64,000 nucleotides of DNA from Natrinema sp. DC36 (lineage in GTDB: Archaea > Halobacteriota > Halobacteria > Halobacteriales > Natrialbaceae), in the NCBI RefSeq assembly GCF_020405225.1, contig NZ_CP084472.1, positions 3,286,001-3,350,000 on the forward strand. Direction: 5' to 3'. The notes beneath the pieces are model-generated. The model was not told the origin of the DNA and did no database searches. It saw nothing but the letters and a program-made list of their open reading frames with translations. The translations under genes and the position numbers were made by a program. This document shows positions 51,917 through 59,900 of the stretch, one piece after another (position 1 is the stretch's first letter; each line of letters opens with the position of its first letter).

Positions 51917-53125
51917 TCAACCCCCGATGGCCCACGCGAACAGTTGATAGAGTCCGTACCCGACGATAACCGAACTCCCGAGCGTCACCAGCCAGAAAGT
52001 TATCGTGACGCCGATCTTGCGTCGGGAGACGCCGGCCGAGCCACCGGCCAGCCCGCCGCCGATGACCCCCGAGAGGATGATGTTGTTCAGCGAGATGGGG
52101 ATCCCGAGCGCGATCGCCAGTTGGGCGATGATGAACCCCGGCACCAGCGCCGCGATCGATCGGCGCACGCCGAGCTGGGCGTACTCCCGGGAGGTCGCCT
52201 GCAACAGCCGCGGAGCGCCCATCCAGGCTCCGGCGAGGATGCCGACCGCACCGATCGCGAGCAGGAAGATCCCCGGCAGGCCGAGTTCGGCTCGAAAGAG
52301 GTTCTCGAGCGGGCCGGTCGCGAGCCCGACCTGCGAACCGCCCGAGGAGAAGGCGACGATGCCGCCGAGAACCAGCAGGAACGAGCGGATACCGCTCTCG
52401 ACGGAGGCGCGGACGCGCTCGCGGACCAAGTAGAACGCGAGGACTCCGGCACCGATCGTCACCAGAACCGTTCCGAGATCGATCCCGGCGGCGAGCGTCG
52501 GCCCGCCGCCGAACGGTCGGGAAACGAAGCCGGCCAGCGTGCCCTGATCCGCCGACGGATCCGGAATCACCCCGAGGCGGATATTGGCGACGATCGCGCC
52601 GACGATTCCCGCGAGCAGCGGGACACCGACGGTCTCGGGGATGTCGTCGCGGCGGAGGATCGTCGCCGTCGCGTACGCTAACCCGCCGGACATGATCGGG
52701 ACGAGCAGCCAGAAGGTCCCTAACCGGCGGTAGGTCGCCATCGCCGGGTCGCCGCCCAGCGAGAGGCCGACGCCGACCATCGCGCCCGTCGTCGCGAACG
52801 CCGCTGGGATCGGGTATCGGGTATAGATACCGATCGCCATGAAGCCCGCCGCGGTCAGCAGGCCCGCGGTGGCCGCCAGCGGCGTGATCGTGACGCCATC
52901 GATTAGATCCCCACCGATGGTCTCGGAGATGCTGCCGCCCTGCATGAGCGCCCCCGCGGCCGCGAGCAGGCCGATGACGAACGCCGCTTGCATCGTCGAA
53001 ATCGCGTTTGCGCCGATCGCCGGAGCGAACGGCGGCGAGTTGCTGTTCGCCCCGAGCACCCACGCCATGAACAGACAGGTCAAGATGGCGGTCCCGACTA
53101 GAACGGCAAAGGACAGTGCAACCAT
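51917..53125 (-). CDS. pitA: PiT-family inorganic phosphate transporter
   Basis: The 402-residue membrane protein has about ten helices and the PiT repeat WVLGANSNSPPFAPAIGANAIST near the start, matched by a second copy with LNNIILSGVIGGGLAGG near the end. It should import phosphate with Na+ or H+. It is divergent from the alkaline phosphatase gene with a shared 200-base promoter region, which suggests joint control in phosphate supply. The GAN motif is complete in the first half; the second half has SLNNI in place of GAN. Confidence 0.88.
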   Translation of the reverse strand: MVALSFAVLVGTAILTCLFMAWVLGANSNSPPFAPAIGANAISTMQAAFVIGLLAAAGALMQGGSISETIGGDLIDGVTITPLAATAGLLTAAGFMAIGIYTRYPIPAAFATTGAMVGVGLSLGGDPAMATYRRLGTFWLLVPIMSGGLAYATATILRRDDIPETVGVPLLAGIVGAIVANIRLGVIPDPSADQGTLAGFVSRPFGGGPTLAAGIDLGTVLVTIGAGVLAFYLVRERVRASVESGIRSFLLVLGGIVAFSSGGSQVGLATGPLENLFRAELGLPGIFLLAIGAVGILAGAWMGAPRLLQATSREYAQLGVRRSIAALVPGFIIAQLAIALGIPISLNNIILSGVIGGGLAGGSAGVSRRKIGVTITFWLVTLGSSVIVGYGLYQLFAWAIGG

Positions 53126-53325
53126 TCCGTCGGTCGAGGTTCCACGACGGAGCGGAAAAGGGTTCCTCCGGGTTCCGTGCATCCGTCCCGCACCCCGCTC
53201 TCGAGGGTCATCGATCGCTGAATGAGTCGCGGACCCGTCTCTCCTCGACTACTGATTTCCATCGCAACTTACCAATCAATAATACAAACAATAATGGGCG
53301 ATGTCGTGGAGAATCCGCACGCACT
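53126..53325. promoter_or_regulatory. Divergent promoter region of phosphate genes
   Basis: A 200-base region between the PiT and alkaline phosphatase starts. The AT-rich part AATCAATAATACAAACAATAA at about 53271-53293 is the likely promoter for the phosphatase. No clear palindrome for a phosphate regulator was identified. Confidence 0.45.
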
Positions 53326-54897
53326 ATGCGACGACGACAGTTCGTTACGGCCCTGGGTGCGACTGGACTGCTCGGTGCAACTGGCTCGGCCGGCGCACAC
53401 TCCGACGCCGCCGCCAGCCGTCTCGGCGGAGGCGTCGAGAACGTGATCGTCCTGATCGGCGACGGCATGGGATTCGATCCGATCGAAGTCACGTCGGTCG
53501 TCCACGGGGACCTCTCGCTGCAGTCGATGACCGGCGTCGGCTACACGCGGACCAGCTCCCGGAGCGGCGAGGTGACCGACTCGGCGGCCGCCGGAACCGC
53601 GCTCGCGACCGGTCACAAGGCGTACAACGGGCAGCTGTCGGTCCGCGGCGACGCCGACGACGACGATCCGACGCCGCTGTTGACCCAGCTCGAGCTCGCA
53701 CAGGCGCGGGGCAAAGCGACCGGACTCGTATCGACGACTCGGATCACCCACGCGACGCCGGCCGCCTACGCCTCGCACGTCCCCGACCGCGACATGGAGG
53801 AGGCGATCGCGGCACAGTACGCCGAGAGCGACGTCGACGTGCTCATGGGCGGCGGCCGTCGCGAGTTCGACGACGCGCTGCTTGAGCGGATGCGAGAGTC
53901 GGGCTACGAGGTCCTGTTCGACGCCGCCGACCTCGAGTCGGCGAGCGGAGACAGGCTGCTCGGGCTATTCGACGACAGCCACGTCACCTACACGCTCGAC
54001 CGCGACGAGTCGATCCCGTCGCTGCCCGAGATGACTGCGACCGCCGTCGATCGGCTCGAGGAGGACGACGACGGCTTTTTCCTGTTGGTCGAGGGCGGGC
54101 GCATCGACCACGCCGAGCACGGGAACGACGTTCAGACGACGGTTGCCGAGACCGAAGAGTTCGACGCGGTCGTCGACTGGGCGCTCGAGTACGCCGAGAA
54201 CCGAGACGACACGCTGGTCGTCGTCACGTCCGACCACGAGACTGGCGGTCTGGCGACCGGCAGCGGCTACGGGTCGCCGATCGAGGCCGAGGCGATCCGG
54301 AACGCGGAGGCGAGCAACGCGGCCATCGCTGCGGCCATCGAGGCCGGCACCCCGATCCGCGAGGCGGTCGACGGACGCGTCGACGTCGATCTCACCGACG
54401 AGGATGTCGAACGGATCGCGGACGCCAGAGGCGCCGAGGGCCCATACGCCCTCTCCAACGAACTCGGCGCGGTCCTCTCCGACCACCTCGGCGTCTCGTG
54501 GGCCTCGAACGTTCACACGGGTCCGGCGCAGACGGTGATGGCCGCCGGTCCCCACGTCGACCCGTTCAACGGCTGGATCCACCACACCGACCTCTCGGTG
54601 ACCGTCGCCGCCCTGTTGCTGTTCGGCCGACTTCCCCGCGTCTCCGACGCCCGGCGTGACTCCTGGGAGCGAAGGATCGCCCGAACGGGACCATCGAGCC
54701 GGCTCGACGCCTGGCTCGCCCTCGAGTACGTCGGCCCCGTCACCGACGACGTGACCGACGCACTCGACGTCGACGGCAACGGCGTGGTCGACTACCGGGA
54801 CGTCCTCCTGATCCTCGAGAACCGGGAGGACATCCCCGCGCCGTCGTCGGAAGCCGGCCGCCGCCGCGAGTCGATCAGCTCGGTCCACGACTTCTGA
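53326..54897 (+). CDS. phoA: Secreted alkaline phosphatase with dockerin-like C-terminus
   Basis: The 523-residue protein has a Tat-type leader (MRRRQFVTALGATGLLGATG, cleavage likely near residue 24-27). The alkaline phosphatase domain has D46 in LIGDGMGFD, S86 in TDSAAAGTALATG, EGGRIDHAEHGN and TSDHETGG for zinc and magnesium. It releases phosphate from esters outside the cell. Near the C-terminus DVDGNGVVDYRDVLLIL forms a dockerin-type EF-hand calcium loop, which is unusual. It is divergent from the phosphate transporter gene. The gap to the next gene is short. Confidence 0.92.
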   Translation: MRRRQFVTALGATGLLGATGSAGAHSDAAASRLGGGVENVIVLIGDGMGFDPIEVTSVVHGDLSLQSMTGVGYTRTSSRSGEVTDSAAAGTALATGHKAYNGQLSVRGDADDDDPTPLLTQLELAQARGKATGLVSTTRITHATPAAYASHVPDRDMEEAIAAQYAESDVDVLMGGGRREFDDALLERMRESGYEVLFDAADLESASGDRLLGLFDDSHVTYTLDRDESIPSLPEMTATAVDRLEEDDDGFFLLVEGGRIDHAEHGNDVQTTVAETEEFDAVVDWALEYAENRDDTLVVVTSDHETGGLATGSGYGSPIEAEAIRNAEASNAAIAAAIEAGTPIREAVDGRVDVDLTDEDVERIADARGAEGPYALSNELGAVLSDHLGVSWASNVHTGPAQTVMAAGPHVDPFNGWIHHTDLSVTVAALLLFGRLPRVSDARRDSWERRIARTGPSSRLDAWLALEYVGPVTDDVTDALDVDGNGVVDYRDVLLILENREDIPAPSSEAGRRRESISSVHDF

Positions 54898-54960
54898 ACG
54901 CGTCCCCCATCGCTCGCCGGTATCTGCCCCGATTTTCGCGTCTACCCCGGGACCGTCTCG

Positions 54961-55797
54961 CTACCGATGCGGTTTCGGATCCGATTTCGCCAGAACCGCT
55001 CTGTAGTGGGCCTCCGATCGCAGAACGTCGGTCACGGCCCACGGCGTCCCCGTCGTCGCCTCGCGGAACCGGGCGGACGAGCACAGCAGGAACTGCAGCG
55101 TCCGCCCGACCTCGCGGAATCGTTCGCCGTCCGCCCGCTCGCCCTCGAACTCGAGGTGGAAACACCGGTGAGCGACTCCCTCGCGAGGGTCGGATCGGTA
55201 GCCGAAGAACTCCGCGTCCAGCCGCGTCGGATCGTAGTTATCGACGACCGCGACCCCGCCGTCGTCGGTGACGCGATCGAACTCGGCGAGCAGTTCGCGG
55301 ACGCCGGCCAGCGAGCGGCCGAGGCCGATCTGCGTGCCGACGGCGTGGACGGCTCCGAACGCGTCCGTCGGCACCGGCAGATCGAACATGTCGCCGACGA
55401 GAACGTCCTCGAGTCCGCGCTCCGCGGCTTCGCCGCTCCGCCTCGAGGTCCTGCGGACCTCGCACCGCTCGCGGGCGGCCAAGACCGCATTTGGACTCGC
55501 GTCAACGCCGACCGCGTCGACGCCCCGATCGGCCCACCACAGGAGGTGGTTCCCCGCGTCACACCCCACGTCGAGGACCGGCTCGGCGTCGGCGAGGCGC
55601 TCGAGCGCGGCGATCGTCTCCCGGTCCCACGACTCGGGACTCGAGAAGTAGAACTCGGCGACGTTACCGTCCCGTACGTCCGCCCCGTCGCGATAGATGA
55701 GCCGTCCCGGTTCGTCGCGGTAGTGAGCGAGCATCGCTCGGCCGAGCGGGTCCGCTCCGTCGTTCGCCTCGAGCGGTCCGAACCGGTCCGGGACCAT
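54961..55797 (-). CDS. SAM-dependent methyltransferase
   Basis: The 278-residue methyltransferase has motif I VLDVGCDAGNHLLWWADRG (about 75-93), acid-ended strand 2 VDAVGVDASPNAV and motif II-like GDMFDLPVPTDAFGAVHAVG, then GGVAVVDNYDP. It has an N-terminal cap of about 65 residues (HYRDEPGRLIYRDGADV) and a later ERFREVGRTLQFLL strand. The acceptor is unknown. Confidence 0.85.
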   Translation of the reverse strand: MVPDRFGPLEANDGADPLGRAMLAHYRDEPGRLIYRDGADVRDGNVAEFYFSSPESWDRETIAALERLADAEPVLDVGCDAGNHLLWWADRGVDAVGVDASPNAVLAARERCEVRRTSRRSGEAAERGLEDVLVGDMFDLPVPTDAFGAVHAVGTQIGLGRSLAGVRELLAEFDRVTDDGGVAVVDNYDPTRLDAEFFGYRSDPREGVAHRCFHLEFEGERADGERFREVGRTLQFLLCSSARFREATTGTPWAVTDVLRSEAHYRAVLAKSDPKPHR

Positions 55798-55911
55798 GCT
55801 CGAGCCGACGACCCGCCCAGTAATAACTCTACGATGACATGTGGTTTCTGATATCGCGGACCACGGATGCCGACCGCTACCGATTTACGCCGATCGACCC
55901 AACGGTCGCGC

Positions 55912-56157
55912 ATGAAGGTCGAATTCGACGAGGACGTCTGTATCGGGATGTTCCAGTGCGTCGCCGAGTGGGACGCGTTCGAGAAGGACAAATCGCGTGG
56001 GAAGGCGATCCTCGCCGACAGCGAGGAGACCGAAGACGGAATCTTCGTCCGCGAGGTGCCCGACGACGCGGAACTCGACGCGAAGTTCGCCGCCCGGTCC
56101 TGTCCCGTCGACGCGATCACGATCTACGACGACGACGGCGAGCAGCTGATTCCCTGA
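55912..56157 (+). CDS. Small ferredoxin with three cluster cysteines
   Basis: An 81-residue ferredoxin with C10-I-G-M-F-Q-C16 and a later SCPVDAI (C64). The family usually has CxxDxxC or CxxCxxC plus CP; here the middle position is M13, so a [3Fe-4S] cluster is more likely than [4Fe-4S]. Such proteins pass electrons, often to cytochromes P450 or oxygenases; no such gene is next to it. A TATA-like GATTTACG near 55881-55888 lies about 25-30 bases before the ATG, supporting a leaderless start at 55912. Confidence 0.85.
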   Translation: MKVEFDEDVCIGMFQCVAEWDAFEKDKSRGKAILADSEETEDGIFVREVPDDAELDAKFAARSCPVDAITIYDDDGEQLIP

Positions 56158-56181
56158 GACGGACTACTAGCAGTTATCTCC

Positions 56182-56242
56182 CGGCGTACCCGCGACCCGC
56201 CATGCGGGTGCGCCGGGACACAGTGACAGCAAGACCGTATGA
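56182..56242 (+). ncRNA. Candidate structured element, copy B
   Basis: GGCGTACCCGC (56183-56193) pairs with GCGGGTGCGCC (56204-56214) over 11 positions, one a G-T pair, around a ten-base loop. The tail GGGACACAGTGACAGCA follows, matching copy A at 29986-30045. It lies after the ferredoxin stop and before the convergent malate dehydrogenase gene. Confidence 0.45.
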
Positions 56243-56290
56243 CGCCGGCTCGAGCGGCGAACGCGAAAAAGCCGCTCGAGAGACCGTCGA

Positions 56291-57205
56291 TTATGAGATC
56301 TCGTCGTACTGCTCCGAGAGCTTCTCGGCGGCCTCGCCGAGCTGGTTGCGCTCGTACTCGGTGAGGTCCCACTCGACGATCTCCTCGACGCCGCCGGACC
56401 CGAGCTTGATGGGAACGCCGAACGCGGTGTCCTCGTGGCCGTACTCGCCCTCGAGCGCGACGCTTCCAGGGAGCACCTCGCCGGTGTCGCGCAGGATGGC
56501 CTCGACCATGTGGCCGACGCCGGACGCCGGGCCCCACTCGGTCGCGCCCTTCTTCTCGATGACGTTCATCGCCGAAGCCTGGAGCTCCTCGAGCAGGTCT
56601 TCCTTCTCGTCCTCGTCGAACTCGGGGTCCCGGCCGTCGACGCGGACCTTCGAAAAGACGGGGACCTGGGCGTCGCCGTGCTCGCCGAGGATCGTCGCCT
56701 CGACGTTCTGGACGGGCGCGTCGAAGCGCTGAGAGATCACGTACCGGAAGCGGGCGGAGTCGAGCCGGCCGCCGAAGCCGATCACCTTCTCGCGGGCGCG
56801 GTCGCCCGTCTCGTAGAGGTGGCGGTTGAGCAGGTCGACCGGGTTCGACGTGGTGACGGTGATGAAGTCGTCGTTGTGTTCGGCCAGCGAGGAGCCGATG
56901 TCCTCCATGATGGGCGCATTGTCGCCCGCGAGATCGATCCGCGTCTGTCCCGGCTGTCGCGGGATACCCGCCGTGATGACGACGACGTCCGAGCCGGCGG
57001 TGTCCTCGTAGCCGCCCTGTCGGATCGTCGTGTTCGAGTCGTAGGCCGCGCCGTGATTGGCGTCCGCGGCCTGTCCGATCGTGTCGTCCTCCTTGTCCGG
57101 AATGTCGACGAGAACGAGCTCGTCCGCGACGTCCCGAAGCGCGATGTTGTAGCCCGCGGCGGCCCCGACCGTCCCGGCCGCGCCGACCACGCTAACTTTC
57201 GTCAT
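56291..57205 (-). CDS. mdh: Malate dehydrogenase, lactate-dehydrogenase-like
   Basis: The 304-residue NAD-dependent enzyme of the citric acid cycle has the Rossmann loop [11 protein letters not shown] (near 8-18), the Asp of [10 protein letters not shown], the active-site segments [11 protein letters not shown] and [14 protein letters not shown], the last holding the catalytic histidine. The haloarchaeal LDH-like malate dehydrogenases have this form. The ATG at 57205 starts [14 protein letters not shown]; the longer frame is not family sequence. Confidence 0.94.
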   Translation of the reverse strand: MTKVSVVGAAGTVGAAAGYNIALRDVADELVLVDIPDKEDDTIGQAADANHGAAYDSNTTIRQGGYEDTAGSDVVVITAGIPRQPGQTRIDLAGDNAPIMEDIGSSLAEHNDDFITVTTSNPVDLLNRHLYETGDRAREKVIGFGGRLDSARFRYVISQRFDAPVQNVEATILGEHGDAQVPVFSKVRVDGRDPEFDEDEKEDLLEELQASAMNVIEKKGATEWGPASGVGHMVEAILRDTGEVLPGSVALEGEYGHEDTAFGVPIKLGSGGVEEIVEWDLTEYERNQLGEAAEKLSEQYDEIS

Positions 57206-57451
57206 GTCGCGTATTGCTTCCACATCCCACACGTTAAATCCGTCGACAGATGGACTTCGAACGGTTGTACCGATCTAACTCTCGACAGCTGTCGTCTCAT
57301 CTACTCACCTCGCAGCTCCCGCCGAGCGAACCGGCCAGTCCGGTGAAACCCACCGCGGTTTCCCCGAAACCCGCCGATCGATCGGTATCCGCTCGAGCCG
57401 CGATCACGTCGAGACCGAACCGGTCATGCCCGTCGCTCGCGGAACGCACGT

Positions 57452-57910
57452 ATGCGCGTCAGCGTCATCGGCGGCGGAACGATCACGGACGAACAGGCGA
57501 CTCGGGCGGAAGCGGTCGGACGCGAACTCGCCGCCCGCGGCCATACGGTCGTCTGTGGCGGCCGCGGCGGCACGATGGAAGCGGTCTGTCGCGGCGCGAA
57601 AGCCGCGGGCGGCACGACGATCGGGATCCTTCCCGGCGAGCGTCCCGAGGCGGCGAACGACTCCGTCGATCACCCGATCGCAACCGGTCTCGGCCACGCG
57701 CGGAACGCGCTCGTCCCGCTGAACGGCGACGCGGTCATCGCGCTCACTGGCGGCGTCGGCACCCTCTCGGAGATCGGTTTCGCCGGTATCTACGACCGCC
57801 CTATCGTCGGCCTCGAGACCCACGACGTATCCGATTTCGGGATGGCTCTCGAGACGGTCGAGTCGCCCGAAGCGGCCGTCGACGCGGTCGAATCCGCCCT
57901 CGAGCGGTGA
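57452..57910 (+). CDS. LOG/TIGR00725-family nucleotide-binding protein
   Basis: The 152-residue protein matches SLOG-superfamily proteins of the TIGR00725 type. It opens MRVSVIGGGTITDEQATRAEAVG, with VVCGGRGGTMEAVCRGAKAAGG and the late signature LTGGVGTLSEIGFA (GGxGTxxE), which binds phosphate. Relatives include cytokinin riboside phosphoribohydrolases, which cleave nucleotides; the haloarchaeal substrate is unknown. It is preceded by a 246-base gap after the divergent malate dehydrogenase gene. Confidence 0.88.
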   Translation: MRVSVIGGGTITDEQATRAEAVGRELAARGHTVVCGGRGGTMEAVCRGAKAAGGTTIGILPGERPEAANDSVDHPIATGLGHARNALVPLNGDAVIALTGGVGTLSEIGFAGIYDRPIVGLETHDVSDFGMALETVESPEAAVDAVESALER

Positions 57911-57981
57911 CCCAACCCGTCGCGCTGCGCTGACTGTCGGGTGTCGCAGCTTTTTCGACGCTCGGACACGTCTCAACGGAT

Positions 57982-58710
57982 ATGAGCGACTTCGACAAGG
58001 AAGCCGAGCGCGAGAAACTTCGAGAGAAGTACGAGCAGGACAAAGAAGAGCGCAAGGCGACCCAACGGATGAGCGATCTGCTGCTCAAGGGCGCGACGAT
58101 GACGAACGCCCACTGTGGCACCTGCGGCGACCCGCTTTTCCAGCACGAGGGCACCACGTTCTGCCCCAGCTGTCACGGCAATCCCGACGCCGTCGAGGGG
58201 ACGGGACTCGAGGCGCAATCGGCCGACGAACAGTCGACTGCGGGACAACCCGCGACGGAACGGTCGACTGCGGAGCAGCCCACTACGGGACAGTCCGCTG
58301 CAGAACAGCCCGCTGCAGGGCAGCCTGCGACGGAACAACCGGCCGACGACGGTCGCGACCGTCCTGCGATGGCCGACGCGACGACCGCGGACACGGTCGA
58401 CGCTGCCGACTCCGAGGCTGGCCGTGCGGCCGACGCCGACGGGGAACCGATCGCTGCCGGCCGGCGGCGAGCCGACGAGGGGGTCCGTCAGCCGCGATCC
58501 CAGCCGTCCGATTCGAGCGGTGAGTCGCGATCGCAGTCGACAGTGACCCCGCCGTCGGTCGACGCCGACCTCGAGACCGCACGCGACGCGCTCGTCCGCA
58601 CGCTCGAGAAGTTCGCCGCGGAGGCCGCCGCCGCGGACGACCCCCGGTACGCCCGGGACTGTCTCGAGGCGGCTCGTGAGGCCGGCGAAACGCTGTCGAC
58701 CCTCCGCTGA
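57982..58710 (+). CDS. SSSCA1/Auto_anti-p27-type zinc-ribbon protein
   Basis: The 242-residue protein opens with a charged helix (about 1-30), then MSDLLLKGATMTNAHCGTCG. Cysteines C45, C48, C61 and C64 form the zinc ribbon of the Sjogren autoantigen/Auto_anti-p27 family. The middle (about 75-115) is a low-complexity run of AEQPA/TGQPATE units in tandem, and the C-terminal helix holds LRE-like Ala-rich segments (ETARDALVRTLEKFAAEAAA). The function is unknown in archaea. It follows the LOG-like gene by 71 bases on the same strand. Confidence 0.85.
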   Translation: MSDFDKEAEREKLREKYEQDKEERKATQRMSDLLLKGATMTNAHCGTCGDPLFQHEGTTFCPSCHGNPDAVEGTGLEAQSADEQSTAGQPATERSTAEQPTTGQSAAEQPAAGQPATEQPADDGRDRPAMADATTADTVDAADSEAGRAADADGEPIAAGRRRADEGVRQPRSQPSDSSGESRSQSTVTPPSVDADLETARDALVRTLEKFAAEAAAADDPRYARDCLEAAREAGETLSTLR

Positions 58711-59023
58711 TGACGCTGGACGGTACTGCCGGCTCCGAGCTGACGGCTCTCGACTGGCGGTACTATCGACCGGATTTCACTTTTCGGTCCTCCCCGGGGT
58801 GTCGTCGCGTCCCGTACCAGTGTGAGAGTCGATCCGGACCTGGATCTGTACATCAATAGATATATATTTAGCAAAAAACGTATACTCTGATGACACTCAT
58901 CGACGGGCCTGATCGGTCGCTCGCGTGCGTCGCGTTTCAGGTAGCCATTTCCCTCCGCCCTCCGTGCTACCGGCCCGCAGACCGAAGTCACCCGTCGAAC
59001 CACGAACTTACGAGAAACTAACG
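58711..59023. other. Intergenic region with strong promoter and possible leader ORF
   Basis: A 313-base gap. A TATA-like TATATATTTAG lies at 58860-58870. An ATG at 58890 opens a 43-residue frame (MTLIDGPDRSLACVAFQVAI and onward) that stops at 59019-59021, two bases before the PAP2 ATG. The leaderless spacing is good but the peptide is not recognised. Confidence 0.35.
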
Positions 59024-59881
59024 ATGGCACTTGGATTCGTCGTCATGCTCACGGTACTCGTCGTTTGCATCGGACTCATAGGGACCTGTGCGATCTGTCT
59101 CGATCGGACAGCGATCAGTCGGACGGCGGCTGAACTCGATGACCGACTCCTCGAGGTCGCGCCGTATCTCGGCGCGGCGGCCCTGTTCTTCCTGGCGAAG
59201 CGGGCGACGACCGGCCATAGCGAACGGATCTCGCACGCTCTCGATTGGGATATCACTGCGGAGATATACGCAATCGAGGGGGAGTTCGTAGCGTTTCTCC
59301 AGGATATCGTCCCCCAGGCCACGCTGGAGTTCTTCTCGGCGATGTACATGTTCGGGTTCCCGTATCTACTGGTAACCGCACCGATCCTCTACTTCGTGTT
59401 ACCGTCCCAGCGCCACCTCAAGGAACTCCTCATCGCGTACCTGTTGAATTACCTGATCGGGACGATCTTCTACACGCTGTTTATCGCGTACGGACCGCGG
59501 AACCACCTGTCGTCCGTCTCCGGGCTGATGTACGACTTCTATCCGCAGGCCCAGACGATGACGGCAGCGGTGTCGTCGAACACGAACGTGTTCCCCTCGT
59601 TGCACACGTCGCTTGCGGTCGTCGTCTTGGTGTTCGCCTGGCGGTCGCGCAGCGAATACCCGCGGTGGTTTCAGCTCGCGTCGTTCGTGGTGAGTTGCGT
59701 CGTCTTCTCGACGATGTACCTCGGGATCCACTGGCTGATCGACGTCATCGCGGGCATCGTCCTCGGCGTCGGAGCCGTCTGGATCGCCGACTGGATCGTC
59801 ACCCGCGTGGAGGGGAGACCGGGTCCCGTTCCCATCGGCGACGAGAGCGAGGACGGGATCTCCTCCGAAGCGAGCGACTGA
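59024..59881 (+). CDS. PAP2-superfamily membrane phosphatase
   Basis: The 285-residue membrane protein has six helices and the acid phosphatase motifs PSLHTS (near 190-195) and STMYLGIHWLIDVIAG (near 225-240), which carry the catalytic histidines and lysine/arginine contacts. The first motif (KxxxxxxRP) is not clear; RNHLSSVSG lies near its place. It resembles inositol phosphorylceramide synthase-like and lipid phosphatases and likely acts on a lipid phosphate on the outer face. The ATG at 59024 starts MALGFVVMLTV. A GTG upstream is less likely. Confidence 0.85.
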   Translation: MALGFVVMLTVLVVCIGLIGTCAICLDRTAISRTAAELDDRLLEVAPYLGAAALFFLAKRATTGHSERISHALDWDITAEIYAIEGEFVAFLQDIVPQATLEFFSAMYMFGFPYLLVTAPILYFVLPSQRHLKELLIAYLLNYLIGTIFYTLFIAYGPRNHLSSVSGLMYDFYPQAQTMTAAVSSNTNVFPSLHTSLAVVVLVFAWRSRSEYPRWFQLASFVVSCVVFSTMYLGIHWLIDVIAGIVLGVGAVWIADWIVTRVEGRPGPVPIGDESEDGISSEASD

Positions 59882-59900
59882 GCCGCGAGTCGAGTCGGAC

